DNA from: an uncultured Campylobacter sp.
Lineage (GTDB): Bacteria > Campylobacterota > Campylobacteria > Campylobacterales > Campylobacteraceae
Length of the DNA stretch: 30,264 bases
Direction of reading: 5' to 3'
NCBI RefSeq assembly: GCF_937997405.1
Contig: NZ_CALKTL010000117.1
Span: 1-30,264 of the forward strand
A model generated the notes under the pieces. It saw only the letters and a program-made list of their open reading frames with translations. It had not been told where the DNA came from and did not search any database. This document shows positions 1-7,313 of this stretch, piece by piece (the first letter of the stretch is position 1; every line of letters starts with the position of its first letter). The position numbers and the translations under genes are program-made.

Positions 1-301
1 GAACTGTACCCCCTAATTTTTCTACTCCTATAATTCTTATAGTGGAAGTTCCCGCTCCTGAAATTTTTGCTCCCATTTTATTCAAAAAATTTCCTAAATC
101 TACAATTTCCGGTTCCATTGCAGCATTTTCAATTATAGTTTCTCCTCTTGCTAAAGTTGCAGCCATCATTATATTTTGTGTTGCACCTACAGATGGAAAA
201 TCTAAATAAATTGTATCTCCATAAAGTTTTTCACATCTCGCTGAAACTTTATCCGGTTCTTCTTCAATTAATGCACCTAAAATTTTAAATCCTTTTAAAG
301 A
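1..301 (-). pseudogene. murA: Internal fragment of murA, foreign-looking
   Basis: Read on the minus strand in the frame ending at base 2, this stretch encodes about 100 residues of UDP-N-acetylglucosamine 1-carboxyvinyltransferase, the first committed enzyme of peptidoglycan synthesis. Diagnostic segments are VGATQNIMMAATLARG, IIENAAMEPEIVDLGNF and GAKISGAG followed by TIRIIGVEKLGG, matching the middle of MurA (roughly E. coli residues 155-230 from memory). The fragment runs off the window edge. Its upstream end at about base 302 has no murA start; it continues in frame into an unrelated membrane protein. Codon use (TTA, AGA, ATA) is far more AT-rich than the housekeeping genes here and fits a Firmicute or Fusobacterium-like donor. 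A contig-end assembly chimera is the simplest reading; a real recombination is possible. Confidence 0.85.
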
Positions 302-1069
302 ACGGTTAATATAGAAATAGACGATTAGTTTTAGAAGCATATTGATTATATATATAAAAATTAGCGCTACCAAGAAAAGACCCAGAGAACCGACACATAA
401 TACAACTAGCACAATAAAAGATGAGGTGCGAAAATTTTCAGTTGAAAAATTTCTACGCAATACTTCCTCTTCCACTTTGCACTGCCTTTTAACGACCCCT
501 TTATCTAAAAATTCTATGTATTGATCGGTAAATCTTATTTCGCGTTTATTGCGTATTGCGGTAAAGATATAAGTAATAACGGCGATTAGTAATAGCGCCA
601 TGCAGGACAGCAAATATTCGTAAGTATTGATATATCCGAAGTCTATAATATCTCGAATAAGAAGTAGCGGCAGACCCGATACCGGAAGAATTATAAAAAG
701 CCGCGCATAAACAAAAAACTTTTCATAATTTTTGATTACTATCGGATCTTTATCGTAGTTCCTAACGTTAGAATTTTTAAATAAAGTAGTATTGTCTGGA
801 TCTAAATTTTGAAATTTTCTACCGCGCTCTGCATTTAAATTGAGATCGTCTGAATTTTTGTCATTAGAATTTAAAGCCTTGGAATTTGTAATATTTAAAT
901 CTGAGGCATTGAAATTTGAAGCATTTGAATTTGAGGTATCGGATTCTGAAGTATCAAAATTTAAGGCATCAGAATTTTGAGCACTAAAATCTTCCTGCGA
1001 GCCTTGCTCTAAATTTTGATGTCGTTCGTTTAGAATTTTCTTTAGCTCTTTGGGCTTTGCTTCGTTCAT
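302..1069 (-). CDS. Multi-pass membrane protein with Asn/Ser-rich N-terminus, 3' end replaced
   Basis: An open frame of 256 codons starts with ATG at 1069, preceded by GAGGGATAAGG as ribosome binding site. It has no stop before base 302 and runs in frame into the murA fragment. The N-terminus is charged (MNEAKPKELKKILNERHQN). About 45 residues rich in Asn, Ser, Asp and Thr follow, encoded by degenerate AAATTT/GAATTT words. Then come two hydrophobic segments, a short cytoplasmic-looking part (REIRFTDQYIEFLDKG) and two more hydrophobic segments ending near VYFYINR. The order of two membrane segments, a short beta-rich domain and two more membrane segments is the same as in the neighbour at 1247-1984. 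I do not recognise the family; the short domain resembles bacterial PH-like domains only in general character. The true C-terminus is absent from this sequence. Confidence 0.6.
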
Positions 1070-1090
1070 CCTTATCCCTCACTAGTGATT
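1001..1090. repeat. Direct repeat, copy 1 (gene start region)
   Basis: Ninety bases covering the ribosome binding site and first about 20 codons of the 302-1069 gene align without gaps to 2055-2144 (offset 1054). The core at 1023-1050 is identical to 2077-2104. The repeat reflects duplication of a membrane-protein gene. Confidence 0.75.
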
Positions 1091-1200
1091 TCGAAAGTTT
1101 GCCTATTGTGCCTTTTGTAGCTTAAGTGGATATTAAATTTACGAAACATAACTTCAATTATATTACAAAATAGCAGAGCACTATCTTTAAATTTTACAAA

Positions 1201-1254
1201 TTATTTTTCTGCGCGATCAAGCTCAATTTGTGCATTTAATTCTCTCTTATCCAT
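1201..1254 (-). CDS. 17-codon small ORF with strong ribosome binding site
   Basis: The ORF encodes MDKRELNAQIELDRAEK. Its ATG (1252-1254) overlaps the stop of the gene at 1247-1984, and AAAAGGAG lies 8 bases upstream, a better binding site than either neighbouring large gene has. It could be a small coupled peptide or the surviving N-terminus of a further decayed member of this membrane-protein cluster. There is no hydrophobic segment. Function unknown. Confidence 0.3.
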   Translation of the reverse strand: MDKRELNAQIELDRAEK

Positions 1255-1984
1255 GTTTAAACTCCTTTTGAAATATCGTAAATTCTTTTCTAACATTATC
1301 TATATTAATACTCTTATGTAATAAAAAGTATCTCTTTAATTCCGAATAATCTTTATTAGAATTTATAAAAATATTTATTATGATGCCATCTTTAGAATAT
1401 ATCGCCAAACGATCATATATTTTGTTTGCTTCCAAGCCGCCAATTACAGTACAAATTAAATTCTTTGGAAGAATGAATATTGTGGCCAACAATATAAATA
1501 CAACTATAAAGTCTTTAAAAACAAATAAGATCATTGTTATTATAGTAGCAAATATACAGAAATAGAAGAGTTCTTTTGAAATTGGAAAATATTCTGGTGT
1601 AGAAGTCCTAGTATCCATATTTTTAGATATCTTAATAATTTCATCTAGATTTATTCGGAAGATTTTTATTCCTTCGACTTCTACCGAAATAAATTTTTCG
1701 TTAAAAATTATAAAGCGCCTATTAAATGGTTTATCACGCTCAATAATTCTAATAAATGGAATAATAGTGCAAAAAATAATGAAAAAATAAGAATCTTCTG
1801 ATTCGGAAAATTTTTCAATACCAAAATTAGACAATATTCCTGTTTGAGAAAGTATTATGATCAATATTAATATACAAAATTGGCAAAAACCTATTAAGGC
1901 ACTAAAATCCTTTATTATTAACTCTTTTTTACAATGGGCATTTATATTTATATTGGAATTTCTATCATTAAAATTTCTAGACAA
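1247..1984 (-). CDS. Four-segment membrane protein, possible 3' part of a broken gene
   Basis: This frame encodes 245 residues from a TTG at 1984. Hydrophobic segments lie near residues 30-50, 66-80, 138-156 and 158-183. Between the pairs is a polar stretch (RRFIIFNEKFISVEVEGIKI) with alternating hydrophobic residues, resembling the corresponding part of the protein at 302-1069. A C-terminal cytoplasmic domain of about 60 residues follows. No good ribosome binding site precedes the TTG. Just upstream, in a different frame, lies a 44-codon remnant that matches the N-terminus of the 302-1069 protein. The gene may therefore once have started near 2123 and now be split by a one-base shift near 2000-2012. 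Very AT-rich codon use (ATA, AAA, TTT). Function unknown; an accessory membrane protein is as far as the sequence goes. Confidence 0.55.
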   Translation of the reverse strand: MSRNFNDRNSNININAHCKKELIIKDFSALIGFCQFCILILIIILSQTGILSNFGIEKFSESEDSYFFIIFCTIIPFIRIIERDKPFNRRFIIFNEKFISVEVEGIKIFRINLDEIIKISKNMDTRTSTPEYFPISKELFYFCIFATIITMILFVFKDFIVVFILLATIFILPKNLICTVIGGLEANKIYDRLAIYSKDGIIINIFINSNKDYSELKRYFLLHKSINIDNVRKEFTIFQKEFKHG

Positions 1985-1988
1985 TTTT

Positions 1989-2123
1989 TTAGTTCCAGAT
2001 TCCGTTTATTTGAATTGGGCATTTTAAGCTTTCAAGATTAAAACTATTTCCAGAGCTCTGCTCCACATTTTGACGCCGTTCGTTTAGAATTTTCTTTAGC
2101 TCTTCGAGCCTTGCTGCATTAAT
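1989..2123 (-). pseudogene. Decayed N-terminal copy of the 302-1069 gene, ATG lost
   Basis: Translated from an ATT at 2123 this gives 44 residues beginning INAARLEELKKILNERRQN, then a stop. The protein at 302-1069 begins MNEAKPKELKKILNERHQN in the same nucleotide context. The ATG of that gene (1067-1069) aligns with ATT here (2121-2123), so the start codon appears mutated. The remnant ends five bases before the frame of the 1247-1984 gene begins. It is either the broken 5' end of that gene or a separate truncated duplicate. Confidence 0.55.
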
Positions 2124-2144
2124 CCTTATCCCTCGCTAGCGATC
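2055..2144. repeat. Direct repeat, copy 2 (decayed gene start)
   Basis: Second copy of the repeat at 1001-1090, with an identical 28-base core at 2077-2104. The initiator codon is changed from ATG to ATT at 2121-2123, while the GAGGGATAAGG binding site is retained. Confidence 0.75.
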
Positions 2145-2269
2145 TTAAGCGATTTTGTATTTTACTTCTCTGTCGCTTGGGATAGTATTAAATTTAAAGC
2201 TACTTCACTTGCCTGACCCAAGCATTTTGGAATTTGTCTATCGAGGTAAAATTTATAAAATTGGAAGAT

Positions 2270-2300
2270 AAATTTAAGCGGGAAAAACCCGCTTAAATTT
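2270..2300 (-). terminator. Terminator of the frdCAB operon
   Basis: A perfect 13-base inverted repeat (AAATTTAAGCGGG at 2270-2282 and its complement at 2288-2300) encloses a 5-base loop. It touches the frdB stop codon. On the minus strand the stem ends in TTAAATTTAT, a short T-rich tail. Confidence 0.75.
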
Positions 2301-3037
2301 TATTTGCCGCAGCCGCATTTGCCCTGAGCGGCAAGCTTGCGGCGAACATATGCGATTTTGCTTTGAAGCGGAAGGTGCTTAGGGCAGTTGTCCTCGCAGC
2401 CTAGCAGCGTCATACAGCCGAATACTCCGTCATCATCGCCGATTAGTTCGTAAAAATCCGCGTCGCTGCGTTTATCCAGCGCATCGATCTGAAAACGCGC
2501 TATACGGTTGATACCAACGGCGCCGATGAAATCCTTTCGCATTATAGCGGTGCCGCAGCTCGCCACGCAGATGCCGCACTCGATGCAGCGATCCAGCTCG
2601 AAAACCTCTTGCGCGACCTCCGGCTCGACCTTCTCCTCAAGCTTTGAGATGTCGGTTTCGTGATCGGTGTGTATCCAGCTCTCTACGCGTTTGCTCATCG
2701 CGTTCATCCAGTTGCCGGTATCGACGCTGAGGTCTTTTAGCAGCTTGAAAACCGGAAGCGGCATAAGCTCGATCACGCCGTCCGGATAGTCCTTAGTAAG
2801 CGTACGGCACGCAAGCTGCGGCTTGCCGTTTACGAGCATACCGCAGCTACCGCAGATACCCGCGCGACAAACGAAGTCGAAGCTTAGCTCGGGATCAAAT
2901 TTCTCACGAATCACGTTAAGCGCGATAAACAGCGTCATTCCGTCAGTCTCTTCAAGCTCGTAAGTAGCGAAGTGCGGCTTTGAAATTTTGCTTAGCGGAT
3001 TATACTTAAATGCCTTTATTGTTATTTTTCTACTCAT
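2300..3037 (-). CDS. frdB: Fumarate reductase iron-sulfur subunit
   Basis: FrdB relays electrons from the diheme membrane subunit FrdC to the flavin of FrdA in the menaquinol:fumarate reductase that ends anaerobic fumarate respiration. In 245 residues, a plant-type [2Fe-2S] ligand set is at C57, C62, C65 and C77. The C-terminal half has CIECGICVASC (C151, C154, C157, C161) with C208, C214 and C218, the usual ligands of the [4Fe-4S] and [3Fe-4S] clusters. The tail ends in GKCGCGK, which carries two extra cysteines. Length is close to the Wolinella protein. The start ATG lies 8 bases inside the end of frdA, so translation is coupled. It is the last gene of frdCAB, closed by the hairpin at 2270-2300. 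Confidence 0.96.
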   Translation of the reverse strand: MSRKITIKAFKYNPLSKISKPHFATYELEETDGMTLFIALNVIREKFDPELSFDFVCRAGICGSCGMLVNGKPQLACRTLTKDYPDGVIELMPLPVFKLLKDLSVDTGNWMNAMSKRVESWIHTDHETDISKLEEKVEPEVAQEVFELDRCIECGICVASCGTAIMRKDFIGAVGINRIARFQIDALDKRSDADFYELIGDDDGVFGCMTLLGCEDNCPKHLPLQSKIAYVRRKLAAQGKCGCGK

Positions 3038-5048
3038 ATCCTATACCTGCTCTTTCGTTAGGTGCTTTATATTTTGGCTGCAATTCATAATGCATCAATG
3101 CCTCTTGAATTTCATATCTGCCTTTGCCCTCGGCTTGCATTTTCTCGCGAATTTCATCGACCTCTTTTTGGCGCACGGCGCTGTCTGGATGCTCGATGAT
3201 ATTGCCTTTGGCGCCATATCCGCGGAACGCAGGCGGCATCTCCATCTTCATAATATCAAGCGGCTCGTAGCTTAGAGTAGGCATAGTATCGCCCTCTTTC
3301 CAGTTTGCAAGCGTTCGTTTTAGCCAGTTTAGATCGTCGCGTTTTGGATAATCCTCGCGGAAGTGCGCGCCGCGGCTTTCGGTGCGATCAAGCGCACCCT
3401 TGGCGATACAAAGCGCGAGCTTTAGCATCTTCGGTACGCGGTAAGCCTCCTCAAGCTCAGGATTTCCGAAAAGCTCTTTATTGCTTACTTTGACGTCCAA
3501 GGAATGCTTGTAAAGCTCTTCAAGCTCTTTTACGGCTTTGGCTAATCCCTCACCGGTTCGGAAGATCGCGCAGTGCTCCCACATAACGTCTTTCATCTTG
3601 TTTTTGATCTCAAATACGTTAAATTTACCCTCTTTTTCAAGCAGGCTCTTAATATAATTTTTCTCTTTATCTACGAATTTTTCGATATCGTGCGTATTGA
3701 TATCGACATCGTGTCCTTGGCAATACTCCGCAAAATACTCGCCCACGATCATGCCCGCGACGACGGTTTCGGCGACGGAATTTCCGCCCAAGCGGTTAAA
3801 GCCGTGCATATCCCAGCACGCAGCCTCGCCGGCGCTGAAAAGTCCAGCTAGCGTTGGACTCTCGCCCGTAGCTTTTGTTTTGATACCGCCCATCGAGTAG
3901 TGTTGCATAGGAAGGATAGGGGCCCAACCTTTACCGCGCTTTCTGCCCTGCTCGTCGGTTATTACCTCGGTGTCGGCAGGATCGATGCCGTTGAAAATTT
4001 CGCAAATTTCTTGTACGTCGCGTAAATTTTTCTCGATATGCTCGCGTCCGAGGATCGAAATGTCAAGCCAAACGTGCTCGCCGTAAGGACTTTTGACGCC
4101 CTTGCCTTTTCTTATATGCTCCATTATGCGGCGGCTTACGACGTCGCGACTAGCAAGTTCCTTTTTCTCGGGCTCATAATCCGGCATAAAGCGGTAGCCG
4201 TCCACATCGCGTAAAATTCCGCCGTCGCCGCGGCAACCCTCGGTAAGCAAAATTCCGCTCGGAACGATAGGGGTCGGGTGAAACTGCACCGCCTCCATAT
4301 TTCCAAGCTGCGCGACGCCCGTCTCAAGCGCGATAGCAGCACCTATACCCTCGCAAACGACGGCGTTTGTAGTGTGCTTATATACTCTGCCGTAGCCGCC
4401 GGTAGCGATCAACGTGCCCTTTGATACGTATGCGATCAGCTCGCCGGTAACCAAATCGCGCACGATTGCGCCGTAGCAGCGGTTGTTTGCGTGAATTAGC
4501 GCGATCGCTTCTTTTCTATCATGAATATCTACGTTATGCTTTAGTGCTTCGTTCGCAACGGCAAAAAGCATCGTATGTCCCGTAGCATCGGCGGTATAGC
4601 AGGTTCGCCATTTTTTCGTACCGCCGAAGTCGCGGCTGTGAATAAGTCCGTGAACCTCATCTTTTTCGGTGATCGTGGTCTTTTGAGCGTTGATAATAGC
4701 GCTTCGCTCGCCTCTAGTAATCCTGGTCCAAGGAACACCCCAGCCCGCAAGTTCGCGGATCGCCTTAGGCGCCGTTTGTGCAAACATCCTAGCGACATCT
4801 TGATCGCAGCCCCAGTCGCTTCCTTTTACGGTATCGGCAAAGTGCACGTCCTCGTTGTCGCCCTCGCTCATCTTGGAATTTCCAAGCGACGCCTGCATGC
4901 CGCCTTGAGCTGCTGCAGAGTGTGAGCGCTTAACAGGGATTAGACTCAAAACGATAGTGCTAAGCCCCTTCTCTCCGGTAGCGATCGCAGCTCTTAAGCC
5001 CGCCAAACCGCCGCCAATAACTAAAGAATCGCAATATATTACATTCAT
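3030..5048 (-). CDS. frdA: Fumarate reductase flavoprotein subunit
   Basis: FrdA is the catalytic subunit that reduces fumarate to succinate, on the cytoplasmic side of the inner membrane in this family. The 672-residue frame opens with a dinucleotide-binding GGGLAG at residues 12-17. It has RSHSAAAQGG with H43, the histidine that carries covalent 8-alpha-histidyl FAD. Further family segments are QFHPT, GILLTEGCRG, QHYSMGGI and HGFNRLGGNS. The length is slightly above the Wolinella enzyme. GGAG precedes the ATG. It starts 10 bases after frdC and overlaps frdB by 8 bases. No frame damage or missing key residue is seen. Succinate dehydrogenase is the only close alternative, and the frdC-A-B order and host type favour fumarate reductase. 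Confidence 0.97.
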   Translation of the reverse strand: MNVIYCDSLVIGGGLAGLRAAIATGEKGLSTIVLSLIPVKRSHSAAAQGGMQASLGNSKMSEGDNEDVHFADTVKGSDWGCDQDVARMFAQTAPKAIRELAGWGVPWTRITRGERSAIINAQKTTITEKDEVHGLIHSRDFGGTKKWRTCYTADATGHTMLFAVANEALKHNVDIHDRKEAIALIHANNRCYGAIVRDLVTGELIAYVSKGTLIATGGYGRVYKHTTNAVVCEGIGAAIALETGVAQLGNMEAVQFHPTPIVPSGILLTEGCRGDGGILRDVDGYRFMPDYEPEKKELASRDVVSRRIMEHIRKGKGVKSPYGEHVWLDISILGREHIEKNLRDVQEICEIFNGIDPADTEVITDEQGRKRGKGWAPILPMQHYSMGGIKTKATGESPTLAGLFSAGEAACWDMHGFNRLGGNSVAETVVAGMIVGEYFAEYCQGHDVDINTHDIEKFVDKEKNYIKSLLEKEGKFNVFEIKNKMKDVMWEHCAIFRTGEGLAKAVKELEELYKHSLDVKVSNKELFGNPELEEAYRVPKMLKLALCIAKGALDRTESRGAHFREDYPKRDDLNWLKRTLANWKEGDTMPTLSYEPLDIMKMEMPPAFRGYGAKGNIIEHPDSAVRQKEVDEIREKMQAEGKGRYEIQEALMHYELQPKYKAPNERAGIGYE

Positions 5049-5058
5049 CCTAAGCTCC

Positions 5059-5742
5059 CTATTCTAAACTTAACCATTTGAAATCGGCGATTATCGAAAG
5101 CAAGAAAAATGCGCCCCAAACGATAAAAACCGTCTTTTTGATGAGGGCTCTTTTCCTTTGAATTTCCGCCTTCGTGCCGTCTATGCTGATCCATTTCATA
5201 TATAATCTATAAATTCCGATGCTAGCGTGAGTTACTACGAAAATCAATAAAACGAAATAAAATAGGTGAAGCTGTCCGAAGCGAGCGATAGCAAGATCTG
5301 CAGTAATTTTCGGACCGAATACGATCATTAAAATATGAGCCGCCGCAAAGAAAAATAGGAAAAATCCCGTCCAAAACTGAAACCACCAAAGCGTCGTGTC
5401 GCAATGCTTCATTCGCATTTTGTGCGCTTTAAACGCTCTGTAAGCGGCGTAGTTAGCCGGAAATTTTCTCATCGCCAAAAATGCGTGAATCACGAAAATC
5501 ACGAAAATTACAAAAGCGACGATGTTTGTGACGAAATAAATTCCGCCCGGTTCGGCGAAATGTACGACGCCCTCAAACGCGCCCTTACCGATCAGAATCG
5601 TGCCGGTAAATATCATATGACACAGCATAAAACAGGCCAAAATCAGCCCGCTGATGCTTTGCGCCACGTCTTGCAAAGCCATAATGCGGCTTTTTTTGCC
5701 GTCTATGGATCTGCCCGTAAAGCCTTCAATGCGACCTAGCAT
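5059..5742 (-). CDS. frdC: Fumarate reductase diheme cytochrome b subunit
   Basis: FrdC anchors FrdAB to the membrane and oxidises menaquinol through two b hemes. The 227-residue protein has five predicted transmembrane helices and histidines at 42, 86, 136 and 172 in the contexts of the four Wolinella heme ligands. HAFLAMRKFP and DTTLWWFQFWTGF are typical of the family. It is shorter than the Wolinella subunit (256 from memory), mainly in the IV-V loop and C-terminus. In Wolinella the glutamate of the E-pathway (E180) lies two residues before the last heme histidine (VELHG); here the same place reads VVTHA, so that glutamate is not present. GGAG lies just before the ATG. First gene of the operon, with two TATAAT candidates upstream. 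Confidence 0.94.
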   Translation of the reverse strand: MLGRIEGFTGRSIDGKKSRIMALQDVAQSISGLILACFMLCHMIFTGTILIGKGAFEGVVHFAEPGGIYFVTNIVAFVIFVIFVIHAFLAMRKFPANYAAYRAFKAHKMRMKHCDTTLWWFQFWTGFFLFFFAAAHILMIVFGPKITADLAIARFGQLHLFYFVLLIFVVTHASIGIYRLYMKWISIDGTKAEIQRKRALIKKTVFIVWGAFFLLSIIADFKWLSLE

Positions 5743-5763
5743 AGGTTCTCCTTAAAAAAGATG

Positions 5764-5769
5764 ATTATA
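5764..5769 (-). promoter_or_regulatory. Candidate -10 element of frdCAB (proximal)
   Basis: TATAAT on the minus strand, about 21 bases upstream of the frdC ATG. A second exact TATAAT lies at 5808-5813, also on the minus strand. No clear -35 box is present, which is common in Campylobacter. Either or both could drive the operon. Confidence 0.45.
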
Positions 5770-5807
5770 AATCCCCGCTAAACGAAAATTTACATTTTTG
5801 TAAAGAG

Positions 5808-5813
5808 ATTATA
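5808..5813 (-). promoter_or_regulatory. Candidate -10 element of frdCAB (distal)
   Basis: Exact TATAAT on the minus strand, 44 bases upstream of the proximal copy. Between the two lies a short inverted repeat, TTTAC-AAAAAT-GTAAA (5788-5803), which could be an operator; no regulator can be named from it. Confidence 0.4.
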
Positions 5814-5836
5814 TTACTTTTTAACTTTAGATTAAT

Positions 5837-6655
5837 TTAATTTCTGCAAATTAGTTTTTTCTTCAAAGACTGCTTTAAGAAAACTGCTATCAAAAACATA
5901 ACTAAAGATAAAATTTGCCCCATCGATAAATTTAAAAATATAAACCCAAGCCCGTCGTCCGGCTGCCTAAAAAATTCTACGAAAAATCTAAACGCCGTAT
6001 ATAGCATCGCGTACAGACATATCAGCTCGCCGTTAAATTTCTTAAATTTACGGTAGAAAAATAAAATCACGAAAATTACCAGTCCTTCCAAAACCGCTTC
6101 GTAAAGCTGGCTTGGGTGACGTAATGTGCCGCCTACCAAAATCCCCCACGGCTCGCTCGTCTCGCGCCCGAAAAGCTCCTGATTTAAAAAATTTCCCACG
6201 CGTCCGAAAAAATACCCAAGCGGCACGCTAAGTGCCACGAGATCGAGCAGCGCCCACATATCGGTTTTAAATTTTTTGCAAAACCAAACCGTCGCGATCA
6301 CGAATCCGACGACAGCGCCGTGATAGCTCATACCGCGAATGCCCACGAACTCGCCGTTATGAAAGGGGTTGAAAATTTGCCACGGATGGCTGAAATACCA
6401 CGCCGCCTCGCCCGAATAAATCGCAATGTATCCAAGCCGCGCGCCTAAAATGACGCCCACTTCAACCCAGATAAAGTAGCGATCAAGCATCTTATCGCTA
6501 AAGCCAAGGCCGTCTTTTTTTACAAAATACTTTGCCATAAATAGCGCCGTAAGTAGCGCCAAAACATACATAATGCCGTACCAGTGCACGTTTATGCCAA
6601 ACGCGCTGAATGCCACGGGATCAAAGTGAGCGTAAATTTCGTTCCAGTAATTCAA
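5837..6655 (-). CDS. lgt: Phosphatidylglycerol-prolipoprotein diacylglyceryl transferase
   Basis: Lgt transfers the diacylglyceryl group of phosphatidylglycerol to the lipobox cysteine of prolipoproteins, the first step of lipoprotein maturation in the inner membrane. The 272-residue protein has about seven membrane segments. The N-terminal part carries HWYGIMYVLA, followed by RGMSYHGAVVGF, then the signature GRVGNFLNQELFGR. RHPSQLYEA and the C-terminal FRFFVEFFRQPD are also typical. Translation starts at a TTG (6653-6655) with AAAGGA about 6 bases upstream; I see no better ATG. It lies upstream of frdC on the same strand with 94 bases between them, an arrangement I recall from C. jejuni, but the promoter candidates in that gap suggest separate frd transcription. 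Confidence 0.96.
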   Translation of the reverse strand: MNYWNEIYAHFDPVAFSAFGINVHWYGIMYVLALLTALFMAKYFVKKDGLGFSDKMLDRYFIWVEVGVILGARLGYIAIYSGEAAWYFSHPWQIFNPFHNGEFVGIRGMSYHGAVVGFVIATVWFCKKFKTDMWALLDLVALSVPLGYFFGRVGNFLNQELFGRETSEPWGILVGGTLRHPSQLYEAVLEGLVIFVILFFYRKFKKFNGELICLYAMLYTAFRFFVEFFRQPDDGLGFIFLNLSMGQILSLVMFLIAVFLKQSLKKKLICRN

Positions 6656-7313
6656 ATTTTTCCTTTGTTTTAAATTTTAAAATTTAACGGCGCGCATCGG
6701 ACGCTGCGTGACGCATGCTCGGCAAAAGACGCAAAGCGGCGCAAGTGCTAGGCGCCAAACTTAGTTTTCGAACGCTCGATCGCACGCGCGAAACACGTAA
6801 GACGCGAATCCTAGCGATAGCGTCAAACGATGGACAGACCACCTCGCATGAAATTTCAAGCGACGACGCCAGATGGGACGCAAGGCGCCTCACGTAAAAT
6901 TCCAAATGACTATGCCAGACGACATACGAAGCGACACGCAAAGTGGCGCGACGCAGACAAAGCACGCAATACCCTAATGCAGGCGGCGCAAAACGAGAGC
7001 ACTGAACGCCGAGCAAAACTCGCAGTGCGCGCAAAACAAACATCAGGCGGCACATATGCAAAATACCGAATGCCGCGCAGAATTCAAAACGACGCGCAAT
7101 ATGACAAGCCGACGCACAAAACAGCAAGGCAGATATTTTGCATCCGCGCAGATAATGCAGATAAAATTCGCCCGTCTTGCTTAGCTTGTCGCGCTCGCAG
7201 GAGCTGTATCGGCTACAGCGCAAGAAATCCCGAAAGCAAGCTTTAAATTCTATCTCTACGCAGCACTTCTCCGTGTCGAACACGCAAAAAACACCGAGCG
7301 AGCGTCCTAAATT
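6656..7313. other. Gene-free stretch between lgt and the TorD-like gene
   Basis: Frames up to 199 codons exist here on both strands, but none has a ribosome binding site or protein-like composition (the minus-strand frame is full of Cys, Arg and Ser). The DNA is rich in GACGC and GCAAAA words and holds a decayed tandem repeat at 6842-6933. A TAAATTTTAAAATTTA palindrome is at 6671-6686. No RNA gene or mobile element is recognised. Confidence 0.6.
6842..6933. repeat. Decayed tandem repeat, two 46-base units
   Basis: Units 6842-6887 and 6888-6933 align without gaps at roughly two thirds identity by eye. Shared anchors are CCTC, AAATT, CAA, GAC and GCCAGA at matching places. The origin is unknown. 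Confidence 0.45.

Noticed and set aside
6684..7283. 199-codon open frame on the minus strand
   Set aside because: No ribosome binding site, implausible Cys/Arg/Ser-rich composition, and overlapping open frames of similar length on the other strand; the DNA looks noncoding and repetitive.
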